DNA of 64,000 nt from Micromonospora tarapacensis (GTDB lineage: Bacteria > Actinomycetota > Actinomycetes > Mycobacteriales > Micromonosporaceae): NCBI RefSeq assembly GCF_019697375.1, contig NZ_JAHCDI010000004.1, positions 1,909,324 to 1,973,323 on the forward strand. The letters are read 5' to 3'. Positions 1-8,442 of the stretch are shown here, one piece after another (position 1 is the first letter of the stretch; every line of letters begins with the position of its first letter). The translations under genes were made by a program, and so were the position numbers. The notes below the pieces were generated by a model. That model was not told the origin of the DNA, ran no database searches, and worked only from the letters and a program-made list of their open reading frames with translations.

Positions 1-1658
1 CCCTCGTCGATGCCCGCCTGGACCAGGCCGAGCTTGCCGAGGAACCCGGAGAACGGTGGGATGCCGGCAAGGTTGAGCGCGGGTACGAAGAACAGCACGG
101 CCAGCAGTGGTGACAACCGTGCCAGACCGCCGAGGCGGTCCAGGGCGGTGCCGCCGCCGCGACGTTCGACCAGCCCGGCGGCGAGGAAGAGGGTCGTCTG
201 GATGGTGATGTGGTGCACGACGTAGAAGATCGCCGCGGACAGGCCGAGTGACGAGGTGAGCCCCACCCCGAAGAGCATGTAGCCGATGTGGCTGATCAGC
301 GTGAACGACAGCAGCCGCTTGATGTCAGACTGGGCGACCGCGCCGAGGATGCCGACGACCATGGTCAGCACCGCCGTCACCAGCAGCAGGGTGGCCGTGC
401 GGCCACCGGGGAACAGCAACGTCTCGGTACGGATGATCGCGTACACGCCGACCTTGGTGAGCAGGCCGGCGAAGACCGCGGTGACCGGGGCGGGCGCCGT
501 CGGGTAGCTGTCGGGCAGCCAGGCCGACAGCGGGAAGACCGCCGCCTTGATGCCGAAGGCGAGCAGCAGCATCCCCTGCAACAGCAGCCGCAGGTCGTCG
601 GGCAGCGCGTCCAGCCGGTCGACGAGTTGGGCGAGGTTGAGCGTGCCGGTCGAGGCGTACACCAGCCCGATCGCGATCAGGAAGATCACCGAGGAGAGCA
701 GGCTGACCACGACATAGGTGGTGCCGGCGCGGATCCGGGTCTCGGTGCTACCCAGGGTCAGCAGCACGTAGCTGGCCACCAGCAGGATCTCGAACCCGAC
801 GTAGAGGTTGAACAGGTCGCCGGAGAGGAAGGCGTTGCACACACCGGCGGTCAGCACCAGGTAGGTGGGGTGGTAGACCGACAGCGGCGTCTCCTCGTGG
901 CCGTCGGCCATGCCCTGCCCGATGGAGTAGACCAGCACGCAGAGCGTCACCGCGGCGGAGACCACCAGCATCAGCGCGGCGAGCTGGTCGGCGACGAGCA
1001 CGATGCCCAGCGGGGCGACCCAGCCGCCGACCTCGACCACGAGCGGCCCGTCCAGGCTGGACCGGACCAGCAGCGTCGCGGCCACCGCCACGGTGGCGGT
1101 GAGCACGGTGAGGCTGACCCACCGCTGGGCGCGCGGGCGGCCGAGCAGCAGCAGCGTCAGGGCCGCACCGAGCAGCGGCATCACCACCGGCAGCGGAACG
1201 AGCCAGGTCATCCGGCCTTCCCCGTCCGCCGCGGCGGCCACCGCGTCCGGCGCGGCCTCCCCGGTGCTGGCGTCCGCGTCGGCGTCGCCCGGCCCCTCGT
1301 CGCGCTCCGCCAGCTCCATGATCCGACGGTCCTCGACGTCGTCCTGCACCTCGTCGTGCCCGCTCAGGTGCCAGCTCCGGTACGCCAGCGCGAGCAGGAA
1401 GGCCGTCATGCCGAGGGTGATGACGATGGCGGTGAGGATCATCGCCTGCGGCAGCGGGTCGCTCATCTCCTCCTGGGCGCCGGCGCCGACGATCGGCGGC
1501 CCACCGGAGCGCCCACCGGTCAGCAGCAGCACGTTGGCGCCGTTGCCGAGCAGGATGACCCCCATCAGCACTCGGGTGAGGCTGCGTTCCAGCAGCAACG
1601 TCACGCCGGCGGCGACGAGCACGCCGACCACGATGAGGTAGGTGAGGTTGGGGGTCAC
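1..1658 (-). CDS. mnhCD: Mrp/Mnh antiporter subunits C and D read as one frame (partial)
   Basis: Membrane subunits of the multi-subunit Na+(K+)/H+ antiporter, related to complex I subunits K (MnhC) and L/M/N (MnhD). Translation begins at GTG 1658, overlapping the mnhA stop (GTGA). The first ~105 residues are a three-helix MnhC (motif LLGNGANVLLL), followed by a charged Asp/Glu/Ala-rich tail, and then, without a stop, the Met at 1211 that would normally start MnhD. The MnhD part shows the conserved proton-pump helices (GIKAAVFPLSAWLP, ending near AGIPPFSGFLGK) and runs off the left edge. Separate mnhC and mnhD genes are the family rule, so this single frame is either a fusion or a one-base error (see findings). 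Subunits E, F and G are expected beyond the edge. Confidence 0.85.
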   Translation of the reverse strand, partial: MTPNLTYLIVVGVLVAAGVTLLLERSLTRVLMGVILLGNGANVLLLTGGRSGGPPIVGAGAQEEMSDPLPQAMILTAIVITLGMTAFLLALAYRSWHLSGHDEVQDDVEDRRIMELAERDEGPGDADADASTGEAAPDAVAAAADGEGRMTWLVPLPVVMPLLGAALTLLLLGRPRAQRWVSLTVLTATVAVAATLLVRSSLDGPLVVEVGGWVAPLGIVLVADQLAALMLVVSAAVTLCVLVYSIGQGMADGHEETPLSVYHPTYLVLTAGVCNAFLSGDLFNLYVGFEILLVASYVLLTLGSTETRIRAGTTYVVVSLLSSVIFLIAIGLVYASTGTLNLAQLVDRLDALPDDLRLLLQGMLLLAFGIKAAVFPLSAWLPDSYPTAPAPVTAVFAGLLTKVGVYAIIRTETLLFPGGRTATLLLVTAVLTMVVGILGAVAQSDIKRLLSFTLISHIGYMLFGVGLTSSLGLSAAIFYVVHHITIQTTLFLAAGLVERRGGGTALDRLGGLARLSPLLAVLFFVPALNLAGIPPFSGFLGKLGLVQAGIDE

Positions 1659-4486
1659 ACCAGTTCCCTTTCCCGTATGTCGGCGTCGGCGTCGTGTTCG
1701 GTCTCCTGCTGGCGGTCCATCTCGGCGCCGAGGCTGCGCAGGATGTCCAGCACCAGACCGACGACGACCAGGTACACACCGACGTCGAAGAAGACCGAGG
1801 TGACGAAGTGGATGTGCCCCAGCACCGGCAGGTGGAAGTCGAGCAGCGCGCTCTGCAGGAACTCGCCGCCGAGCGGCATCGCGACCACGCCGGTGCCGAC
1901 CGCGACGAACAGGCCGGCACCGAGCACCACACCGGCGTCGACGGGTGCGGCGCCGTTGAGCTCCGTGCGCCCGCCCGCCAGGTACCGCACGGCCAGCGCG
2001 AGACCGGCGACCAGGCCGGCGGCGAACCCGCCACCGGGGGCGTTGTGACCGCTGAACAGCAGGTAGACGGAGAACAGCACGATGGCGTGGAACAGCAGCC
2101 GGGTGACCACCTGGAGGACGACCGACTGGGCGCGGGTGGTGGCGCCGGTGGTCAGCCAGCGTGGTCTGCCGGACTCCGCCCGGCCGCCGCCGGGGATCTC
2201 ACCTCGCCGGTGCAGATCGGTCGCGCGCCGGAAGATCAGGCTGGCCACGCCGGTGGCGGCCACCACCAGCACGGCGACCTCACCCATCGTGTCCCAGGCC
2301 CGGATGTCGACCAGGGCCACGTTGACCACGTTCTTGCCACCGCCGTACGAGACGGCCTCGTCGGGGAAGGCCACGGAGACCGGGACGGCCTGCCGGGCGC
2401 TCGTCGCGACGTACGCCATGCCGGCGGTGACCGCACCGACGGCGACGCCGATGGTGACCCGACCGCGCCGGCTGGCCCGGATCGGCCGCTCGGAGAACTT
2501 CACCGGCAGGCGGCGCAGCACCAGCACGAACATCACGATGGTGACGGTCTCCACCAGGAACTGGGTCAGGGCCAGGTCGGGTGCGCCGTGCAGGACGAAC
2601 AGCAGCGCGGTGCCGTAACCGGCGACGCCGACCAGGATCATCGCGGTGAGCCGGCGCAGGGCACGGGCTGCCATCACGGCCGCCACCACCACCGCGGCGC
2701 CGGCCACCGCCTGCAACGGGGTGTCCCAGACGCGGAACTCCCCCGGCCAGGGCATGCCGATCAGCAGCGCCCCGCCCGGCAGGAGGACCAGCATCACCAG
2801 GATGACGCCCAGATAGAACGGCAGCGAGCCGCGCTGGGTGGCGCCGGTCAGCTCCACCGCCAGCCGGTCGACGGCGCCGACGACCCGGGTGTAGGCGGCG
2901 GCCCCGTCGAAGGGCAGCCGCAGCGTGGCGGGTATCCGGTCGCGGCGCAGCAGGTGGAACAGCAGCGCACCACCGGCCACCGCCAGCACCGACAGGCCCA
3001 GCGCCGGGGTCGGGCCGTGCCACAGCGCCAGGTGGTATCCCGGCTCGGCGCTGGGATACCGCTCGGCGTACGGGGCGAGCAGGCGGTCCACCGCCGGGGC
3101 GAACAGTCCGGCGGCGACGCCCGCGAGCGCGAGCACGGCCGCCGGAGCGAGGAACGGCCAGGTCACCGGCCCGGCCTCGGTGGGCCGGGTGCCGGCCTTG
3201 CCGGCGAAGGCGCCCCAGAGGAAACGCAGCGTGTACGCGACGGTGAGCGCCGAGCCGAGCAGCACGCCGGCCAGCACCGCCAGTTCGGTGGCGCCGCCGT
3301 GCAGCAGCGCCTCGACGGCGGCCTCCTTCGCGACGAACCCGGCCATCGGTGGCAGGCCGGCCATCGAGGCCGCCGCGAGCCCGGCCACCACCGCCAGGGC
3401 CGGCGCCCGGCGGCCGAGGCCAGCCAGCTCGCGCAGATCCCGGGTGCCGGTGGCATGGTCGATGACCCCGACGGTGAGGAAGAGGGTGGCCTTGAACAGG
3501 GCGTGTGCCAGCAGCATGGCCACGCCGGCCAGCGCGGTGTCCCGGGTGCCGCCGCCGAGGATCACCATCAGCAGGCCGAGTTGGCTGACCGTGCCGTAGG
3601 CCAGCAGCAACTTGAGGTCGACCTGACGCAGCGCGGCCCAGCCGCCGAGGAACATGGTGACCAGGCCGGCGGCCAGCAGCACCGGCCGCCACGGTGCGCT
3701 GCCGGCGAGCGCCGGCCCCATCAGGGCGACCAGGAACACGCCGCCCTTCACCATCGCGGCGGCGTGCAGGTAGGCGCTGACCGGCGTCGGCGCCGCCATC
3801 GCCCCCGGCAACCAGAAGCTGAACGGGAAGATCGCCGACTTGCTCAGCGCGCCCAGCAGGATCAGCACCACGGCGACGGCGAGGTAGCCGCCACCGGGCA
3901 GGTTCCCGGCGATCTCGGACCATCGGTAGCTGCCGGCGTGCTGGCCGAGCATCACGAAGCCGGCGAGCATCGCCAGCCCGCCCAGCGTCGTCACCAGCAG
4001 CGCCTGCATGGCCGCCCGCCGGCTGGCCCGCTTCGCCGGGTCGCTGCCGATCAGCAGGTAGGAGAAGACGGTGGTCAGCTCCCAGAACACGTACAGCAGC
4101 AGCAGGTCGTCGGAGACCACCAGGCCGAGCATCGCGCCGGCGAAGGCGACGAAGACGGCGGCGAAGCGGCCCAGCCCGGCATCGTCGTTGCGGAAGTAGC
4201 GGGCGCTGTAGGCCAGCACCAGCGCACCGACGCCGCCGACCAGGGCGACCATCAGCCAGGACAGCGTGCCCATCCGCAGGGCGAGTTCCAGGCCGAGTTG
4301 CGGCACCCACGGCACCGTCTCGACGACCGGGTCGCCGGAGCGGACCCCGGCGGTCTGCGTGAGCGCCCAGACCAGCGTCGCGCCGGGTGCCAGCGCCACC
4401 AGGTAGAGGGCGTTGCGTCCACAGAGCCGCACCAGTGCCGGGGCGATCACGGCTGTCAGCGCATGGACCGCCACCAGTGCCAGCAC
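1655..4486 (-). CDS. mnhA: Mrp/Mnh antiporter subunit A with C-terminal MnhB domain
   Basis: Large membrane subunit of the Mrp Na+/H+ antiporter. The N-terminal ~500 residues are a NuoL-like proton pump domain (GKSAIFPFSFWLPGAM, HAAAMVKGGVFL, LLAHALFKATLF). Further helices follow, and the last ~190 residues are an MnhB/DUF4040-type region (FSVYLLFSGHNAPGGGF is the MnhB signature). About 940 residues matches the A+B fused form usual in actinobacteria. An ATG lies at 4507, but the GTG at 4486 is preceded at the right spacing by GGGGAGG, so I prefer the GTG. It is the first gene of the operon and overlaps mnhC by 4 bp. It probably serves sodium tolerance or alkaline pH homeostasis. Confidence 0.93.
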   Translation of the reverse strand: MLALVAVHALTAVIAPALVRLCGRNALYLVALAPGATLVWALTQTAGVRSGDPVVETVPWVPQLGLELALRMGTLSWLMVALVGGVGALVLAYSARYFRNDDAGLGRFAAVFVAFAGAMLGLVVSDDLLLLYVFWELTTVFSYLLIGSDPAKRASRRAAMQALLVTTLGGLAMLAGFVMLGQHAGSYRWSEIAGNLPGGGYLAVAVVLILLGALSKSAIFPFSFWLPGAMAAPTPVSAYLHAAAMVKGGVFLVALMGPALAGSAPWRPVLLAAGLVTMFLGGWAALRQVDLKLLLAYGTVSQLGLLMVILGGGTRDTALAGVAMLLAHALFKATLFLTVGVIDHATGTRDLRELAGLGRRAPALAVVAGLAAASMAGLPPMAGFVAKEAAVEALLHGGATELAVLAGVLLGSALTVAYTLRFLWGAFAGKAGTRPTEAGPVTWPFLAPAAVLALAGVAAGLFAPAVDRLLAPYAERYPSAEPGYHLALWHGPTPALGLSVLAVAGGALLFHLLRRDRIPATLRLPFDGAAAYTRVVGAVDRLAVELTGATQRGSLPFYLGVILVMLVLLPGGALLIGMPWPGEFRVWDTPLQAVAGAAVVVAAVMAARALRRLTAMILVGVAGYGTALLFVLHGAPDLALTQFLVETVTIVMFVLVLRRLPVKFSERPIRASRRGRVTIGVAVGAVTAGMAYVATSARQAVPVSVAFPDEAVSYGGGKNVVNVALVDIRAWDTMGEVAVLVVAATGVASLIFRRATDLHRRGEIPGGGRAESGRPRWLTTGATTRAQSVVLQVVTRLLFHAIVLFSVYLLFSGHNAPGGGFAAGLVAGLALAVRYLAGGRTELNGAAPVDAGVVLGAGLFVAVGTGVVAMPLGGEFLQSALLDFHLPVLGHIHFVTSVFFDVGVYLVVVGLVLDILRSLGAEMDRQQETEHDADADIRERELV

Positions 4487-4604
4487 GCACCCCTCCCCAG
4501 AGATCATCAGCCGGTGTAACGACCCTATCCGGCAGCGGCCGTCATCCGCATCCGTGGTGATCCTGGCCGAACGCGGACGCCGTGCCGGCGCGGCTCAGCC
4601 GGCG

Positions 4605-5534
4605 TCAGTTGCCGCCGACGCGGCGCAGTCGCCCGTCGTCGCGGTCGATGCGCAGTTCCCGTTCGAGTTCGACGACGAGCGTTCGCAGGTCGTCCAGGCG
4701 TTGGCTGATCGCGATCCGGTCCACCTCGTCCGGTGTCCCGTCGCCGTCGGAGTCGTACCCGGAGGCCAGGCCCTCGGTCATCTCCAGCCGGCGCACCTCC
4801 TCCATCGAGTTGACGAAGACCGCGATCAGAATGTTGAGCAAAAGATTGACGGTTATCACCACAAAGCTGCCGTAGTACAGCACCGTCCACGGGGACAACT
4901 CCATCCCCTGCGCGACGAGTTCCGGCAGCGTCTCCAGGGACAACAGCACGAACAGCGTCAGCAGGGAGCGTCCGATGTCCCCGTACTCCTCGGGATACGC
5001 CTCGCCGAAGATCAGCCAACCGGCCATGCCGTAGACGTAGAGCGTCACCACGGCCAGGGCGAAGAAGCCGCCGATGCCGGGCAGGCTGCGCCACAACGCG
5101 GAGACGATCGTCCGCAGCCCGGGCGAGAACCGCACCAGCCGTACCATCCGCAGCACCCGGACGACGCGCAGCAGCGCCGAGTCGCCGTGCAGGCCGGGGA
5201 CGAAGATCGCGACGATCACCAGGAAGTCGAAGACGTTCCACCTCTGCCGGAAGAAGTCCTGCGGGCGGCGGCCGTAGGCCAGCAGCCGGACGGCGATCTC
5301 GACGACGAAGACCGCCCGGAACCCCCACTCCAGCGGGCGCAGCGCGGCACCGACCGGGCCCAGGTCGGGATAGGTCTCCAGGCCGAGGACCACGCCGTTG
5401 GCGAGGATGACCACGACGATCGCGATCTCGAACGTGCGGGAAGCGGCGAGCCGGGCGCAGTGCTGGACCAGCCGCTGACCACGTAGGGAGTGGGCCGGTC
5501 CGCCCCGCTGGGCCGGCACTGGCGGACCACTCAC
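4605..5534 (-). CDS. bacterial voltage-gated cation channel (BacNav/NaChBac-like) with C-terminal Ca-binding-like loop
   Basis: A six-helix, single-domain ion channel that would work as a homotetramer. From the GTG at 5534: S1 begins near residue 35, and the S4 sensor (residues 123-135) shows Arg at every third position (RVVRVLRMVRLVR). A P-loop with SLETLP (199-204) lies between S5 and S6; the Leu-Glu core corresponds to LESW of NaChBac, so Na+ (or Ca2+) selectivity is likely. After S6 the cytoplasmic tail carries DSDGDGTPDEVD (261-272), an EF-hand/dockerin-like calcium loop, and then a heptad-like helix. The frame is open to a GTG at 5582, but that extension crosses the strong hairpin at 5541-5570, so I favour 5534 or 5519. 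No partner gene is adjacent. Confidence 0.88.
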   Translation of the reverse strand: MSGPPVPAQRGGPAHSLRGQRLVQHCARLAASRTFEIAIVVVILANGVVLGLETYPDLGPVGAALRPLEWGFRAVFVVEIAVRLLAYGRRPQDFFRQRWNVFDFLVIVAIFVPGLHGDSALLRVVRVLRMVRLVRFSPGLRTIVSALWRSLPGIGGFFALAVVTLYVYGMAGWLIFGEAYPEEYGDIGRSLLTLFVLLSLETLPELVAQGMELSPWTVLYYGSFVVITVNLLLNILIAVFVNSMEEVRRLEMTEGLASGYDSDGDGTPDEVDRIAISQRLDDLRTLVVELERELRIDRDDGRLRRVGGN

Positions 5535-5540
5535 CGCGCG

Positions 5541-5570
5541 GCCGGCCCCGCTGCGCGCAGCGGGGCCGGC
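5541..5570 (-). terminator. strong GC hairpin between esterase and channel genes
   Basis: A perfect inverted repeat with 14-bp arms (GCCGGCCCCGCTGC / GCAGCGGGGCCGGC) and a 2-bp loop. It lies downstream of the esterase stop and just before the channel start, on the strand of both genes. It fits an actinobacterial terminator without a T-tract, or a structure masking the channel start. The function is inferred from position. Confidence 0.6.
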
Positions 5571-5650
5571 GGGGTAACCCACCGTGCGTCGTCGGTGCGC
5601 TGACGTACGGCCATCATGGGCGACAGACTACGGGTCGGTGCCGGCGGGCC

Positions 5651-6682
5651 TCAGCCGCCCAGCCGGCGCACCATGTTCATGATCGTCTCTACCTGGGCGC
5701 CGCCCTTGATCGGGTAGTTGGTGGCACCGAGGTAGCCCCACCAGTCCCAGCAGCCGTTCGGATTGCTCGCCGCCGTGACGGCCTGGGGGTACAGCACGAT
5801 CGTGGCGTTCGTGTCGGCGTACTGGTTGAGGTTGGCCCGGTCCACGAAGGCGGTGCCGACCCGGCTGTGACCCTGTAGGCAGCCGTGCAGCGCCACCAGC
5901 AGTCGACAGGCAGCCCCGGACGCGCAGGAGGCCGGGACGTAGGCGAACCCGTTGGCGTCCATGCTCAGCGCGTTGGCCCAGCCGCCCACGGCGAAGCTGT
6001 GCTGGCTGAACCGCACCAGCGTGCCGCCGAGCGGCCCGGTGTTCGGCGGCTGCACCGAGCCGAACATCTTGCGCAGGAACGTGTGCTGCGGGTCGGTGCC
6101 GCAGTTGTTGAGGTACGGCGCGGCCGTGGCCGAGCAGCCCGACGTCCCGTAGGGCGTGACCCAGCCGTGCCCGGCGGGGGATCCGCTGTCGTACTGGACG
6201 CTGGCGCCGAAGTGTCGCTGGTAGCGGACCAGGTCGTCGCTGACCGACCGCTTCACGGTGGTGTCCGCGCCACCGTGGAAGACGTAGACCGGCTCGCCGG
6301 ACAACCCGCTGACCGGGTCGACCCACCCGTACCCGGCCCAGGTGCGGGTGTAGGTCTGTAGGGCGCTCAGGTACGTGGGATAGATGTTGTCGCCGCAGCC
6401 GTACAGCGCCTGGACGACGTTGTTCTGGGCGCAGTAGTAGGGACCGGCGGCGAACAGCGCCGCGCCCCTGATCCGCTGCGAGTAGGCCACCTGGAGTTGG
6501 GTGGCCAGGTAGGCGCCGGAGGAGACGCCGGCGACGTACACGCCCGAGACGCGGTACGTCGACAGGGTCCCCGACACGGGAGTCTTGGTATGCGGGTCGG
6601 TGGCGGCGTACGCGGGTGCCGCCGGAGTCAGCAGCAGGACGGCGACGGCGGCGGCGAGCAGCCGCAGGAGAGGTTTGATCAT
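5651..6682 (-). CDS. secreted short-chain PHA depolymerase-like esterase
   Basis: Predicted extracellular alpha/beta-hydrolase of the type-2 short-chain polyhydroxyalkanoate depolymerase group, which cleaves PHB-like polyesters. The ATG at 6682 follows GGGAG and begins a clear Sec signal peptide (MIKPLLRLLAAAVAVLLL, cleavage likely after AYA). The lipase box GVSSG at residues 52-56 gives the nucleophile Ser54. A GHGW motif in the middle and ALHGCLQG near the C-terminus are further family landmarks. There is no separate substrate-binding domain, so it could also act on small esters. The frame extends upstream to 6775, but that stretch lacks a signal peptide and an RBS. Confidence 0.85.
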   Translation of the reverse strand: MIKPLLRLLAAAVAVLLLTPAAPAYAATDPHTKTPVSGTLSTYRVSGVYVAGVSSGAYLATQLQVAYSQRIRGAALFAAGPYYCAQNNVVQALYGCGDNIYPTYLSALQTYTRTWAGYGWVDPVSGLSGEPVYVFHGGADTTVKRSVSDDLVRYQRHFGASVQYDSGSPAGHGWVTPYGTSGCSATAAPYLNNCGTDPQHTFLRKMFGSVQPPNTGPLGGTLVRFSQHSFAVGGWANALSMDANGFAYVPASCASGAACRLLVALHGCLQGHSRVGTAFVDRANLNQYADTNATIVLYPQAVTAASNPNGCWDWWGYLGATNYPIKGGAQVETIMNMVRRLGG

Positions 6683-6816
6683 GACGCTCCCTGGGTCCGG
6701 TGAGCGCCGGCGGTGGTGTCGGCGTGCCGCGACGTTAACGTGAGCCGTGTCACCGACGACATGAGCGCATCCCACACGTCACCGGTGCGCACAGTGGTGC
6801 CGGTCACTGTCGACCA

Positions 6817-6879
6817 CGTCGACGCCGACGCCATACGTCGACGCCGACGCCATACGTCGATGCCGACGCCGATGCCGTA
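6817..6879. repeat. 19-bp tandem repeat, three units
   Basis: Two exact copies of CGTCGACGCCGACGCCATA (6817-6835 and 6836-6854) are followed by a longer, changed third copy (6855-6879). It lies in the intergenic region upstream of the esterase gene. No function is evident; a slippage microsatellite or regulator-binding array are both possible. Confidence 0.85.
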
Positions 6880-6941
6880 CGCGGCGGCCAGGCGTCGAGC
6901 ACCTCGCCCGGGTAACCGCGCACAGCCCGTCCCGTCCAGAC

Positions 6942-6992
6942 GAGATCTTGGACAGTACCTGTTAGCAGGTAACAGGAAATGTCCAAGATCTC
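6942..6992. repeat. 51-bp dispersed palindrome, copy 1
   Basis: An inverted repeat. The arms begin with 13 identical bases (GAGATCTTGGACA), then a 3-bp partly mismatched step, then CCTGTTA, around a 5-nt loop. A second element of the same length and core sequence lies at 12769-12819. The surrounding interval 6683-7493 (about 800 bp) holds no gene I can support. The short frames there have no recognisable domain or convincing RBS. Confidence 0.85.
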
Positions 6993-7493
6993 ATGTTCCT
7001 GTTCCAGCCAGCGGGACGGGAGATTCCGGAGGTTCATGCGCTTCTGGCGTCCACCGCCACCTCCGGCAGGTCGGCCACCTCGGCGGACCACAACCCCTGC
7101 TCCCGGCTCACCGGAACCCCTCTGATTGCGACTGCCGCACGGGAAAGAAGATCGCCACCGGGCCGGTCGATCCATCGACGACCGCGGGCTTGGTGCCACC
7201 ACTGCTGGACCGGCCCGGTTTCGGTTCGGCCGACCATCCCCCGGGCGGATCTCGCCGCCGGCTGGATGGCGTCAACCTGTTCGTCAGGGCGTTGAAACCA
7301 CTTCCATCGGGGCACTGCCGCACCTCCCGTGCAGACGACTATCAGGGCCGCTACCAGCCACGATGGGTGGTGGGCAGCGCAGAATGCAACGTCTCACGCC
7401 GAATTTTGGGCCGAGAGATTGACGATGTGTCGGCTGGCCCGAAATGCTGTTCCAAGTGAGACACCGGGGTACGCCGAACCGAGACGAGGTGCG

Positions 7494-8146
7494 ATGACCG
7501 ACATCGGATCTTCAGTGCCCCGGCGACAACTCGGCCGCCTGCTCAGACAGGAAGAGGCCGGCATCAATCTCGAAGCTGCTGCGGAAGCCCTGGAGTGGTC
7601 CCGGGCGAAGATGTACCGCCTGGAGAGTGGACAGACCTCGCTGCGCACTCACGATGTCACCCTGATGTGCCAGCACTACGGCACCTCGGCCGAGCTGACC
7701 GAGGTGATGGTGTCGCTCGCCAGGGAGAGCAAGGCACGCGGCTGGTGGCACAGCTACGGCGAGGCGATCCCGGCATGGTTCGAGTTGTACGTAGGGCTGG
7801 AGGCAGCGGCGAGGCGCGTGCGTCACTACGAGCCGAACGTCGTTCCCGGCCTACTCCAGACACCGGACTACGCGGCCACCATCTTCGGCGGCAAGCCTCG
7901 TACGCCTCACGAGGTGGCGCAGAAGGTTGCCCTCAGGTTGGAGCGACAGAAGCTGTTGACCCGGCGCAGACCAGCAGCACCGATCCTTGAGGTGATCATC
8001 GACGAAGCGGTCGTTCGCAGGCCCATCCACGATCGTACGAGGCAGCGTGGTCGGCGCTCTGGGGCCTTGCCCTGGATGAGCGTGCGTCGGAGGATCTAGT
8101 CAGTGACGTGATCAAGGAGAGCTACGATGAGCGAGATGCCCGATAG
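7494..8146 (+). pseudogene. XRE/DUF5753 regulator with internal deletion and frameshift
   Basis: A remnant of a helix-turn-helix regulator of the XRE-DUF5753 type (Scr1/AbaA-like, usually paired with DUF397). ATG 7494 follows GAGG. The HTH (QEEAGINLEAAAEAL then KMYRLESGQTSLR) and the start of DUF5753 (GWWHSYGEAIPAWFELYVGLE, VVPGLLQT) are intact up to EAVVRRPI. At about 8025 the protein then breaks into unrelated residues and stops at 8099. In another frame a normal DUF5753 C-terminus appears (YEAAWSALWGLALDE) and ends at 8146. Compared with the intact relative at 16960-17841, about 70-80 codons are missing at the junction. The remnant overlaps the DUF397 start, as in an intact pair. Confidence 0.8.
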
Positions 8147-8321
8147 GCGGTGGCGCAAGAGCAGCCGCAGCAACGAAGGTGCCTGCGTCGAGGTGGCGGA
8201 CAACATACCGAGTGTGGTTGGCGTGCGGGACAGCAAGGACATCGACGGCCCGGCGTTGTCGTTCGGTCCGTCCACATGGCGCTCCTTCGTCGAGTCGGTC
8301 AAGCTTGACGGGCTGCGCTGA
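8127..8321 (+). CDS. DUF397 domain protein
   Basis: A 64-residue DUF397 protein with the family landmarks RWRKSSRSN near the start, a CVEVA strand, VRDSKD, and a WRSFVESVK end. ATG 8127 overlaps the tail of the damaged XRE/DUF5753 gene, and GGAGAG precedes it. DUF397 genes usually sit beside XRE/DUF5753 genes and are suspected of a regulator/antagonist relationship. Here the partner appears broken, so this copy may act alone or with the other pair at 16.9-18.2 kb. Confidence 0.85.
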   Translation: MSEMPDRRWRKSSRSNEGACVEVADNIPSVVGVRDSKDIDGPALSFGPSTWRSFVESVKLDGLR

Positions 8322-8341
8322 CCCCGCCCCACACCTGGAGG

Positions 8342-8365
8342 GGCCGGCGGCTCGCGCCGTCGGCC
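8342..8365. terminator. hairpin between convergent genes
   Basis: GGCCGGCGGC and GCCGTCGGCC (one mismatch) flank a TCGC loop. The hairpin sits between the 3' ends of the DUF397 gene and the D-Ala-D-Ala dipeptidase gene, so it could terminate both. The assignment rests on position and stem only. Confidence 0.5.
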
Positions 8366-8442
8366 GTCAGCGGGCCAGCCCCGGCGGGCAGCCGGGACGT
8401 CCTCGGGATCGAGGTCGTCCCGGCAGACGCCATCAGGTGCGG

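Noticed and set aside
288..2048. Long plus-strand frame rich in Gln, Arg and His
   Set aside because: It is the antisense shadow of the Mrp genes. The same low-complexity Gln/His/Arg composition occurs opposite many high-GC genes (also 1694-4519, 9062-10720, 29117-30997).
6804..7202. 132-codon minus-strand frame in the empty interval
   Set aside because: It runs through both the tandem repeat and the 51-bp palindrome, has no domain and no RBS.
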